Assembly: GCA_051744845.1 (NCBI GenBank)
Contig: JBNJDJ010000053.1
Span: forward strand, 1-13,619
DNA: 13,619 nt
DNA from: JBNJDJ01 sp051744845
GTDB lineage: Bacteria > Bacillota > Clostridia > Peptostreptococcales > Acidaminobacteraceae
Direction: 5' to 3'
Part shown: positions 7,413 to 13,619 of the stretch, piece after piece
How positions within the stretch are numbered: the first letter of the stretch is position 1
Layout of the letters: each line of letters starts with the position of its first letter
Notes under the pieces: model-generated
Database searches by the model: none
What the model was told of the DNA's origin: nothing
What the model saw: only the letters and a program-made list of their open reading frames with translations
Position numbers and translations under genes: made by a program

Positions 7413-7829
7413 ATGAAAAAGTTCAGAATAACTGTAGATGGAAATCAATATGATGTAGAGGTTGAAGAGTTAAGTGGTGAAAGTAGTCAAACGGTATCTC
7501 AAGAAACAACTACTCAAAAACCAAAAAAAGTTAAGAAGAAAAAAACTAAGAAAAAGTCTAAACCAAAAAAATCAACTAAAAAGAAAGAGAAAAAATCAAC
7601 ACCAACTGTAGCTGGAGGACAAAGTGTAAAAGCTCCTATGCCAGGAACTGTTTTAAGCATAGCTGTTAGTGAAGGTGATACAGTTGATAGTGGAGATTTA
7701 TTATTAGTATTAGAAGCTATGAAAATGGAAAATCCAATTAATGCAGAGTCAGCAGGAACTATTAAATCTATCGAATGTAGCGATGGAGAGTCTGTTGAAT
7801 CTGGAGATGTTTTAATTGTTATTGGATAA
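7413..7829 (+). CDS. mmdC: Methylmalonyl-CoA decarboxylase gamma subunit (biotin carrier protein)
   Basis: This mobile carrier takes the carboxyl group on biotin from the alpha subunit to the beta subunit in the membrane. The 138-residue protein has a short N-terminal beta region (1-20, KKFRITVDGNQYDVEV), a linker (21-68) and a C-terminal biotinyl domain (70-138). The biotin site is K104 in EAMKMEN (101-107), flanked by the usual APMPGTV (74-80) and a mirrored GESVESGDVL hairpin (125-134). The linker is unusual: 18 of 26 residues from 36 to 61 are lysine, where the flexible linkers of such carriers are classically Pro/Ala-rich. This may match the acidic patch in the delta subunit. Modification would need a biotin ligase, and birA lies three genes downstream of the next terminator-bounded unit's start, immediately after mmdB. 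Confidence 0.95.
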   Translation: MKKFRITVDGNQYDVEVEELSGESSQTVSQETTTQKPKKVKKKKTKKKSKPKKSTKKKEKKSTPTVAGGQSVKAPMPGTVLSIAVSEGDTVDSGDLLLVLEAMKMENPINAESAGTIKSIECSDGESVESGDVLIVIG

Positions 7830-7844
7830 TTAAGGAGAGATATT

Positions 7845-8978
7845 ATGGGAAATGCTTTTGTAAATTTTTTAAAAGACACTGGATTTGCTAATATTTCTTC
7901 TGGTCAAGCTTTGATGCTTTTCGTATCATTTGTTCTTTTTTATTTAGCTATTAAGAAGAAATTTGAACCGTTGTTATTAGTGCCGATAGCTTTTGGGATG
8001 TTACTTACTAATCTACCAGAAGCAGGTTTAATGGTTCCGCATGAAGCTCATCAACCAGGTGGTTTATTATGGTATTTTTATCAAGGTGACCATTTAGGAA
8101 TTTTTCCTCCTATTATATTTATGGGAGTAGGAGCTATGACGGATTTTGGTCCGTTAATTGCTAATCCTAAGTCACTGTTATTAGGTGCAGCAGCTCAATT
8201 TGGAATATATTTTACTTTTGTAGGTGCAATTGGTTCGGGAATGTTTAATGCACAAGAAGCTGCAGCAATTGCAATAATTGGTGGAGCAGATGGACCAACA
8301 GCAATATTTTTAGCTTCTAAATTAGCACCGCATATACTAGGAGCAATAGCTGTAGCAGCTTATTCATATATGGCGTTAGTGCCTGTTATTCAACCGCCTA
8401 TTATGAAAGCATTAACAAGTAAACAAGAAAGAGAAATTAAAATGGAGCAACTAAGGAAAGTATCAAAATTAGAAAAAATACTTTTCCCAATATCTGTAAC
8501 ATTAATTGTTGCATTTATTGTACCTGATGCTTCAGCCTTAGTAGGTATGTTGATGTTAGGAAATTTATTTAAAGAATCAGGTGTTGTAAATAGGTTAGAA
8601 GATACTGCAAAAAATGCATTAATAAATATAGTTACTATATTTTTAGGTGTTTCAGTAGGTGCAACTGCAACTGCTAAGGCATTTTTAACACCTAAGACTT
8701 TGCTTATAATGGGACTTGGTGTTGTTGCTTTTGCAGTAGGTACTATTGCAGGATTATTATTAGCTAAGTTAATGAATAAATTATCTAGTAAAAAGATTAA
8801 TCCTTTAATAGGTTCAGCTGGAGTTTCAGCAGTACCTATGGCTGCAAGGGTAAGCCAAACTGTAGGTCAACAAGAAAACCCTTCAAACTTTTTACTTATG
8901 CATGCCATGGGGCCAAATGTTGCTGGAGTAATAGGCTCGGCTGTTTCAGCAGGAGTATTATTATCATTATTTGGTTAA
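7845..8978 (+). CDS. mmdB: Methylmalonyl-CoA decarboxylase beta subunit (Na+ pump, OadB family)
   Basis: This integral membrane subunit decarboxylates carboxybiotin and exports Na+, making the free energy of decarboxylation available as a sodium gradient. The 377 residues are mostly hydrophobic, with about nine to eleven segments or re-entrant loops. The family signature GGADGPTAIFLASKLAP spans 146-162, and AAYSYMALVPVIQPPI follows at 171-186. Residues shown to matter in Klebsiella OadB map with one constant offset of 54: D203 to D149, Y229 to Y175, N373 to N319, G377 to G323, S382 to S328, R389 to R335. All are conserved, so the pump should be active. AAGGAGAG precedes the ATG. It is the last gene of its operon: a strong terminator begins four bases after the stop. 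Glutaconyl-CoA or oxaloacetate decarboxylase beta subunits look alike; the neighbours fix the substrate. Confidence 0.95.
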   Translation: MGNAFVNFLKDTGFANISSGQALMLFVSFVLFYLAIKKKFEPLLLVPIAFGMLLTNLPEAGLMVPHEAHQPGGLLWYFYQGDHLGIFPPIIFMGVGAMTDFGPLIANPKSLLLGAAAQFGIYFTFVGAIGSGMFNAQEAAAIAIIGGADGPTAIFLASKLAPHILGAIAVAAYSYMALVPVIQPPIMKALTSKQEREIKMEQLRKVSKLEKILFPISVTLIVAFIVPDASALVGMLMLGNLFKESGVVNRLEDTAKNALINIVTIFLGVSVGATATAKAFLTPKTLLIMGLGVVAFAVGTIAGLLLAKLMNKLSSKKINPLIGSAGVSAVPMAARVSQTVGQQENPSNFLLMHAMGPNVAGVIGSAVSAGVLLSLFG

Positions 8979-8981
8979 ATT

Positions 8982-9009
8982 AAAAAACTGGCATTGTGCC
9001 AGTTTTTTT
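8982..9009 (+). terminator. Intrinsic terminator after mmdB
   Basis: AAAAAACTGGCA (8982-8993) pairs perfectly with TGCCAGTTTTTT (8997-9008) around the three-base loop TTG. The GC-rich core CTGGCA/TGCCAG is followed by a run of seven T. The flanking A-tract makes it potentially bidirectional. It ends the decarboxylase operon and separates it from birA. Confidence 0.95.
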
Positions 9010-9019
9010 AATTAAAATA

Positions 9020-9047
9020 TTGTTTTAATTCATTTTTAATATATAAT
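9020..9047 (+). promoter_or_regulatory. Promoter of birA-coaX-dusB
   Basis: TTGTTT (9020-9025) and a perfect TATAAT (9042-9047) are 16 bases apart, directly after the terminator of the preceding operon and 17 bases before the birA start. The leader would be very short, with the GAGGTG ribosome site at 9055-9060. I see no clear inverted repeat that would be a BirA operator. Confidence 0.6.
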
Positions 9048-9064
9048 AATATTTGAGGTGAATT

Positions 9065-10045
9065 ATGAAGAAAAAAGTTTTAAGATTTTTAAAAGATAAT
9101 ACTGATAGATATTATTCTGGAACTAAAATAAGTGAAAAGTTAGGAGTTTCAAGAACGGCTGTATGGAAGATAATTAATAAATTAAGAAAATCTGGTTATA
9201 AAATTGACTCGGTTTCTTCAAAAGGATATAAATTAGTTAGTGGTTATAAAGATTTAAATGAAGAGGAACTCTCTTTAATTATTGAAAAATATGATTTTTT
9301 AGATAAATCTTTTTATTACAAATCAATTGATTCAACAAATGATTTTTTAAAAAGGAAATCTGATGAATTTCAAAATAAAAATTTACTTTGTATAAGCGAT
9401 ATTCAAAAAAAAGGTAAAGGAAGACTAGGTCGAAATTGGCAATCTGAAAATGGTTTATATATGTCTTACTTATTAAGACCTGTTATTAATCCTTTAGATG
9501 CTACTTTGTTTACTCAAATTGGTGCAGCGGCAGTAGTAAAAACTTTTAATAAATTAACTGATTTAGAAGTTAAAATTAAATGGCCAAATGATATAGTGGT
9601 TAATCATAAAAAAATTTGTGGAATTTTGACTGAAATGGATGCTGAATTAAATCAGTTAAACTATTTAATTTTAGGAATAGGTATAAATTTAAATAATAAG
9701 AAATTTAGTGGTGAGTTAAAAGAAAAGGCTACATCTTATTATTTAGAAAAAGGTAAAAATTTAAATAAAAAAACATTTTTAGAGACTTTTTTGAAATATC
9801 TTAATAATTTATTAAAAGATTACTTAGAAAATGGAAATATTAATGCTAGTTTAGAAATTTGTAAAAAGTATTCAAATGTGATTTCTAAAAAAGTGCGTTT
9901 AGTAAATAAAAATTCTGAAAGAATTGTTAAAGTTATAGATATTAATGAAAAAGGACAATTAGTTGTTTTAAATAAAAAAGATGAAAAAGAAATTATTTTT
10001 ACTGGCGAAATATCCATTAGAGGATTAAATAAAAAATATATATAG
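9065..10045 (+). CDS. birA: Biotin--[protein] ligase with N-terminal HTH (BirA)
   Basis: BirA activates biotin with ATP to biotinyl-AMP and attaches it to the lysine of carrier domains, here including MmdC. The 326 residues have the two-function layout. A winged helix-turn-helix (1-58, with SEKLGVSRTAVWKIINKLRKSGY and the wing VSSKGYKL) comes first. The catalytic domain has STNDFLK (90-96), the adenylate loop GKGRLGRNW (117-125), KWPNDIVV (172-179), the catalytic lysine in HKKICGILTEM (K183) and GIGINLN (204-210). The small SH3-like C-domain is about 273-326. The DNA-binding domain suggests it also represses biotin genes, none of which are in the window. The ATG follows GAGGTG. It is co-transcribed with coaX, 11 bases away. 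Confidence 0.95.
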   Translation: MKKKVLRFLKDNTDRYYSGTKISEKLGVSRTAVWKIINKLRKSGYKIDSVSSKGYKLVSGYKDLNEEELSLIIEKYDFLDKSFYYKSIDSTNDFLKRKSDEFQNKNLLCISDIQKKGKGRLGRNWQSENGLYMSYLLRPVINPLDATLFTQIGAAAVVKTFNKLTDLEVKIKWPNDIVVNHKKICGILTEMDAELNQLNYLILGIGINLNNKKFSGELKEKATSYYLEKGKNLNKKTFLETFLKYLNNLLKDYLENGNINASLEICKKYSNVISKKVRLVNKNSERIVKVIDINEKGQLVVLNKKDEKEIIFTGEISIRGLNKKYI

Positions 10046-10056
10046 GAGATAAGTTT

Positions 10057-10821
10057 ATGTTATTAGCATTTGATGTAGGAAATACAAATACGGTTTTTGG
10101 GATATATGAAAAAGATAAATTATTAGATTATTGGAGAATATCTACTACAAAAGGAAAGACTGAAGATGAATTAATAGTTTTAATTAAGCAACTTTTAAAT
10201 ATGAAAGATTATAAATTAGAAAGTGTTAATCGTGTTATAATATCTTCTGTTGTTCCGCAAGTTATGTATTCTTTAGAGCATATGGCTGATAAATATTGTG
10301 GTGTAAAAGCTATGATAGTAGGTCCAGGTATAAAATCTGGGATAAATATTAAATACGATAATCCTAAAGAAGTTGGAGCAGATAGAATAGTAAATTCTGT
10401 GGGAGCTTTAAAAAAATATGGAAAAGGTTTAATTATAGTTGACTTTGGTACTGCTACTACATTTGATGTAGTTAGTGATAAAGGTGCTTATTTAGGCGGT
10501 GCAATTTTACCTGGTATAAAGATTTCTCAAGATGCATTATTTAGAAAAGCAGCTAAATTAACTCGAGTAGAATTAGTTAAACCTAAAAAAGTAATTGCTA
10601 AAAATACTGTAGAAAGTATTCAATCAGGAATAATTTATGGTTATGCTGGTTCGGTTAAAAATATAGTTGAACGAATGAAAAAAGAATTGCCTTATGATGT
10701 AAAAGTTATTGCAACAGGAGGTTTAGCAAATTTAATTGGTGAAGTAGCTGAAAGTATAGATGTGATAGATAAGTTTTTAACTTTAGATGGTTTAAAATTT
10801 ATCCATGATTTAAATAGGTGA
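10057..10821 (+). CDS. coaX: Type III pantothenate kinase
   Basis: CoaX phosphorylates pantothenate, the first committed step of coenzyme A synthesis, and its fold belongs to the acetate and sugar kinase/Hsp70/actin superfamily. The 254 residues match the family. Visible motifs: the phosphate-1 loop AFDVGNTNTVFGIY (4-17) with D6, the substrate loop GADRIVNSVGA (107-117), the second phosphate loop VDFGTATTFDVV (128-139) with D129, and GGAILPGI (147-154). A C-terminal ATGGLANL (219-226) forms the adenosine side. AGGAG directly follows the birA stop codon. The last codons hold the AGGTG ribosome site of dusB, whose ATG is four bases past the stop, so translation is coupled. Its presence after birA is a common arrangement in Firmicutes rather than special to the propionate genes, although those do depend heavily on CoA. 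Confidence 0.95.
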   Translation: MLLAFDVGNTNTVFGIYEKDKLLDYWRISTTKGKTEDELIVLIKQLLNMKDYKLESVNRVIISSVVPQVMYSLEHMADKYCGVKAMIVGPGIKSGINIKYDNPKEVGADRIVNSVGALKKYGKGLIIVDFGTATTFDVVSDKGAYLGGAILPGIKISQDALFRKAAKLTRVELVKPKKVIAKNTVESIQSGIIYGYAGSVKNIVERMKKELPYDVKVIATGGLANLIGEVAESIDVIDKFLTLDGLKFIHDLNR

Positions 10822-10825
10822 TTTT

Positions 10826-11806
10826 ATGAAAATAGGAAATGTTGATTTTAAAGGTGAGACGATTCTAGCTCCTATGGCAGGGGTTACTGATAAAGCTTTT
10901 AGATTAATATGTAAATCTTTAGATTGTGGTCTAGTTTATACTGAGATGGTTAGTGCAAAAGCTTTATCTTATAATGATAAAAAGACTAAGGAAATTATGG
11001 AGATTGACCCTAAAGAAAGGCCTACTGCTTTACAGATATTTGGATCTGATCCAGATAATTTGGGTAAAATAGCTTATGAATTAAATGAACATAATAATGA
11101 TATTTTAGATATTAATTTTGGTTGTCCAGCTCCTAAAATTGTTAAAAATGGTGATGGTTCAAAACTTTTGACTAATATTGAATTATCACGAAAGATAATT
11201 ACTAATGTAGTTAAAAATAGTGATAAGCCAGTAACTGTTAAAATTAGAACAGGTTGGGATGAAAACTCAATAAATGCAGTAGAGTTTAGTAAAATGGCTG
11301 AAAGTTGTAATATAGATGCTTTGGCAATTCACGGAAGAACTAGAAATCAATTTTACTCTGGCAAAGCTGATTGGGATGTTATAAAAGAAGTAAAAGATAA
11401 CTTAGAAATTCCAGTAATAGCTAATGGGGATGTTTTTTCTTTAAAAGATGCTATTAAGTTAAAAGAAAAAACTAATTGTGATGGTATTATGATTGGTAGA
11501 GGTGCTCGTGGGAATCCTTGGTTATTTAAAAAAATAAATAAATATTTTGAAACTGGTAAAATTATAAAAGATCCTACATTGAGTCAAAAATTAGATGTAT
11601 TAGAAAAACAATTTGATTTAATGGCTAAATTTAAAGGAAAAAGAACTAGTCTTTTACAAATAAGAAAACATGCGGGATGGTACTTAAAAGGTATAAAAAA
11701 TGCGGCGAAACTTAGAAATAAAGTAAATCATGTAGAAAGTGTAAAAGAATTCAAGAAAATTATAAAGAGAATTAGGATTAACCAATGTAATAGCTTGACA
11801 AAATAG
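10826..11806 (+). CDS. dusB: tRNA-dihydrouridine synthase, DusB type
   Basis: This FMN- and NADPH-dependent enzyme reduces uridine to dihydrouridine in the D-loop of tRNAs. The 326-residue protein has the TIM-barrel and C-terminal helical tRNA-binding domain expected. Motifs: LAPMAGVTDKAFR (14-26) at the flavin site, TALQIFGSDP (67-76), the NFGCPAPKIVKNG loop (97-109) with catalytic C100, KIRTGWD (139-145), AIHGRTRNQFYSG (167-179) and the phosphate-binding IGRGARGNPW (223-232). The C-terminal RKHAGWYLKG (280-289) is typical of DusB. Its ribosome site lies within the end of coaX. The last codons carry the -35 box of the lysS promoter. A greA gene, often found between dusB and lysS in related genomes, is missing here. 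Confidence 0.95.
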   Translation: MKIGNVDFKGETILAPMAGVTDKAFRLICKSLDCGLVYTEMVSAKALSYNDKKTKEIMEIDPKERPTALQIFGSDPDNLGKIAYELNEHNNDILDINFGCPAPKIVKNGDGSKLLTNIELSRKIITNVVKNSDKPVTVKIRTGWDENSINAVEFSKMAESCNIDALAIHGRTRNQFYSGKADWDVIKEVKDNLEIPVIANGDVFSLKDAIKLKEKTNCDGIMIGRGARGNPWLFKKINKYFETGKIIKDPTLSQKLDVLEKQFDLMAKFKGKRTSLLQIRKHAGWYLKGIKNAAKLRNKVNHVESVKEFKKIIKRIRINQCNSLTK

Positions 11807-11823
11807 TTTATTTCTAATAATAT
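11795..11823 (+). promoter_or_regulatory. Promoter of lysS within the end of dusB
   Basis: A perfect TTGACA (11795-11800) is followed after 17 bases by TAATAT (11818-11823, 4/6 match). A better hexamer, TATTAT, sits at 11821-11826 but with a 20-base spacer. The start would fall near 11830, giving a leader of about 40 bases, too short for a T-box. The -35 box overlaps the final codons of dusB. Confidence 0.55.
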
Positions 11824-11872
11824 TATAGATATTTGAATGACATTAAATTAATATAAATTTTGGAGGTGTATT

Positions 11873-13354
11873 GTGAGTAATACTGAAGATTTATCTGAAG
11901 TACTACAAGTTAGAAGGGAAAAATTAAAAGAATTACAATCTATGGGGAGAGACCCATATAAAGTATCTAAATATGATAGAGATACTTTTTCTGATGAAGT
12001 AGAAGAAAATTTTGAACAATTAAAAGAAAATGAAACAGTTGTATCAGTTGCTGGAAGAATGATGGCTCAAAGAGTTATGGGGAAATCATCTTTTTTTGAA
12101 CTACAAGATGCACACGGAAGAGTTCAAGCTTATGTAAGAAAAGATACAATTGGAAAAAAAGAATATGAATTATTTGAAACTTATGATCTAGGTGATATTT
12201 TAGGTATTAAAGGAACTGTTTTTGAAACTGGTAAAGGTGAAAAGACTATAAGAGTAAAAGAAATGAAATTATTAACTAAATCATTACAAGTTCTACCTGA
12301 AAAATACCATGGATTAAAAGATCAAGATTTAAGGTATAGACAAAGATATTTAGATTTGATTATGAATCCTGAAGTTAAAGAGTCTTTTTTAACTAGAAAT
12401 AAATTAATTAAAGAAATGAAGAGTTATTTTGATAATAATGGTTTTAAAGAAGTAGAAACTCCGATATTAAGTCCGATTGCAGGCGGAGCGACTGCAAGAC
12501 CGTTTATTACTCATCATAATACATTAGATATTGATATGTATATGAGAATTGCTAATGAATTATTCTTAAAAAGATTGATTGTTGGTGGTTTTGATAGAGT
12601 TTATGAAATGGGAAAAATGTTTAGAAATGAAGGAATGTCTCCTAAACATAACCCAGAGTATACTGCGGTAGAATTATACGCTGCATATAATGATTATACA
12701 TTTATGATGAATTTAACTGAAGAAGTAGTAGTGCAAATGTTAGAAAACGTAATTGGTGATACTAAAGTTGAGTATCAAGGAACAGAAATTGATTTTACTC
12801 CACCTTGGAAAAGAATTTCTATGATTGATGCTGTAAAAGAATACACAGGGATTGATTTTAATGAGATTGAAACTTTAGAAAAATCAAGAGAAGCTGCAGA
12901 TAAAGTTGGTGTACATATTGAGAAAGATATGAAAAGAGGACATATAATAAATGAGATTTTTGAAGAAAAATGCGAAGAATATTTAATTCAACCAACATTT
13001 ATTACTCATCATCCTGTAGAAGTTTCACCACTTTCTAAAAGAAATAAGGAAAATCCAGAGCTTACAGATAGATTTGAATTATTTGCAAATACTTGGGAGT
13101 TAGCAAATGGTTTCTCTGAGCTTAACGATCCAATAGATCAGAAAGAAAGATTTGAGGAGCAATTAGCAAAAAGAGAAGGTGGAGATGAAGAGGCGCATAT
13201 GATGGATGAAGATTTTGTTAATGCACTTGAAGTAGGTTTACCTCCGACAGTAGGACTAGGAATCGGTGTAGACAGATTAATTATGTTATTAACAGATGCT
13301 CAATCTATTAGAGACGTTATTTTATTTCCTACAATGAAACCATTAAATGATTAA
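11873..13354 (+). CDS. lysS: Lysyl-tRNA synthetase, class II
   Basis: LysRS charges tRNA-Lys with lysine in an ATP-dependent cytoplasmic reaction. The 493 residues match bacterial class II enzymes. The N-terminal OB-fold anticodon-binding domain covers about 55-135 (VSVAGRMMAQRVMGKSSFFEL at its start). The catalytic domain follows, with LRYRQRYLDL (153-162), motif 2 FRNEGMSPKHNPEYTAVELY (250-269), the lysine-pocket SPLSKRN (385-391) and NGFSELNDP (412-420). Motif 3 is GLPPTVGLGIGVDRL (455-469). The start is GTG, preceded by GGAGGTG (11862-11868). The alternative would be a much later internal start that cuts into the N-terminal helix. The usual Pro of the RIAPEL segment is Asn (RIANEL, 225-230), a change I regard as neutral because this position varies. 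A promoter lies in dusB and a stem-loop follows the gene. Confidence 0.96.
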   Translation: MSNTEDLSEVLQVRREKLKELQSMGRDPYKVSKYDRDTFSDEVEENFEQLKENETVVSVAGRMMAQRVMGKSSFFELQDAHGRVQAYVRKDTIGKKEYELFETYDLGDILGIKGTVFETGKGEKTIRVKEMKLLTKSLQVLPEKYHGLKDQDLRYRQRYLDLIMNPEVKESFLTRNKLIKEMKSYFDNNGFKEVETPILSPIAGGATARPFITHHNTLDIDMYMRIANELFLKRLIVGGFDRVYEMGKMFRNEGMSPKHNPEYTAVELYAAYNDYTFMMNLTEEVVVQMLENVIGDTKVEYQGTEIDFTPPWKRISMIDAVKEYTGIDFNEIETLEKSREAADKVGVHIEKDMKRGHIINEIFEEKCEEYLIQPTFITHHPVEVSPLSKRNKENPELTDRFELFANTWELANGFSELNDPIDQKERFEEQLAKREGGDEEAHMMDEDFVNALEVGLPPTVGLGIGVDRLIMLLTDAQSIRDVILFPTMKPLND

Positions 13355-13370
13355 TTTTCGATATTTTTTA

Positions 13371-13428
13371 AATACTTCCAAGTAGATGAGTTTAAATTTT
13401 CATTTTATTTGGAAGTATTATATTTTAA
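13371..13428 (+). terminator. Long stem-loop after lysS, probable terminator
   Basis: AATACTTCCAA (13371-13381) pairs perfectly with TTGGAAGTATT (13409-13419). The 27-base loop holds a small nested pairing (ATGA with TCAT). The trailing tract, ATATTTTAA, is T-rich but not a clean T-run, and the loop is long for an intrinsic terminator. Its place 16 bases after the lysS stop and ahead of new promoters makes termination the likeliest role. Confidence 0.6.
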
Positions 13429-13456
13429 TAACGATTTGAATTAATATAAAAAATAC

Positions 13457-13484
13457 TTGAATTTGATAAAAAATATGATATTAT
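13457..13484 (+). promoter_or_regulatory. Possible upstream promoter at the right edge
   Basis: TTGAAT (13457-13462, 4/6) and TATTAT (13479-13484, 5/6) are separated by 16 bases. It would be the first of two tandem promoters reading off the right edge. The region is extremely AT-rich, so chance matches are likely. Confidence 0.25.
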
Positions 13485-13532
13485 TTTAATTGCGGTTTAA
13501 AAAAACAAAAATGATAAAATTAAAAAAAGTTA

Positions 13533-13561
13533 TTGACAAATCAGTAAACTACTGATATTAT
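13533..13561 (+). promoter_or_regulatory. Strong promoter at the right edge, start of an unseen gene
   Basis: A perfect TTGACA (13533-13538) and TATTAT (13556-13561, 5/6) are 17 bases apart; an overlapping perfect TATAAT lies at 13559-13564. No start codon with a ribosome site follows before the window ends, so the leader is at least 50 bases. The gene could be a protein gene with a leader or a stable RNA operon. Confidence 0.7.
13540..13556. promoter_or_regulatory. Perfect palindrome between -35 and -10, probable operator
   Basis: ATCAGTA and TACTGAT are perfect inverted copies around the centre AAC (7+3+7 bases). The element fills the spacer of the edge promoter exactly, where a bound dimeric repressor would block RNA polymerase. 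I do not recognise it as the operator of a specific named regulator. Confidence 0.55.
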
Positions 13562-13619
13562 AATACTTGTCGTCAAAGAGATATTAAATTCTTGTTAAAA
13601 GTAAATTAAAAATATTTCT

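Noticed and set aside
7514..7879. Long antisense open frame opposite the biotin carrier gene
   Set aside because: Its Phe/Leu-rich start is just the reverse of the lysine-codon run in mmdC. It has no ribosome site and no recognisable product. Similar antisense frames in meaB, mmdA and birA were rejected for the same reasons.
11807..11872. T-box leader before lysS
   Set aside because: The gap is 66 bases, far too short, with no specifier stem, T-box sequence or terminator/antiterminator pair.
1..13619. Mobile elements, CRISPR arrays, tRNA genes or tandem repeats
   Set aside because: I found no transposase, regular direct repeats, cloverleaf sequences or target-site duplications, and codon use looks uniform along the window.

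Overview
The DNA is very AT-rich (clearly below 35% G+C by eye). It uses AGGAGG-type ribosome binding sites, two GTG starts, tightly packed co-directional genes and A-tract/U-tract terminators. This points to a low-G+C anaerobic Firmicute. The propionate gene set together with birA-coaX-dusB-lysS makes a halanaerobial or related clostridial fermenter my best guess. That is inference: there is no rRNA or other decisive marker in the window.

Layout. Positions 1-118 hold the first 39 codons of an unrecognised minus-strand gene. A divergent intergenic region (119-269) with an imperfect hairpin separates it from a long plus-strand block. That block opens with a succinate/propionate CoA-transferase (270-1760). 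Next comes a three-gene unit: methylmalonyl-CoA mutase catalytic subunit, B12-binding subunit and MeaB chaperone GTPase (1876-4889). A five-gene unit follows: methylmalonyl-CoA epimerase and the Na+-translocating methylmalonyl-CoA decarboxylase subunits alpha, delta, gamma (biotin carrier) and beta (4994-8978), closed by a strong intrinsic terminator (8982-9009). A new promoter then serves birA-coaX-dusB (9065-11806). lysS (11873-13354) has its own promoter inside the end of dusB and is followed by a long stem-loop. The last 130 bases hold one or two promoters, one with a perfect palindrome between -35 and -10, for a gene beyond the edge.

How the genes work together. The first nine complete plus-strand genes encode the whole succinate-to-propionate branch. 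The CoA-transferase makes succinyl-CoA using propionyl-CoA as donor. The mutase rearranges it to (R)-methylmalonyl-CoA, with MeaB guarding the B12 cofactor. The epimerase gives the (S)-isomer, and the membrane decarboxylase releases CO2 and exports Na+. The propionyl-CoA formed feeds back into the CoA-transferase. No biotin carboxylase is present, which fits a decarboxylase rather than propionyl-CoA carboxylase. BirA, next door, is the enzyme that would biotinylate the gamma subunit.

No mobile element, CRISPR array, tRNA or rRNA gene is visible. I see no wholly unknown system here. The points most worth a second look are the oppositely charged linkers of the decarboxylase delta and gamma subunits and the palindromic operator at the right edge.
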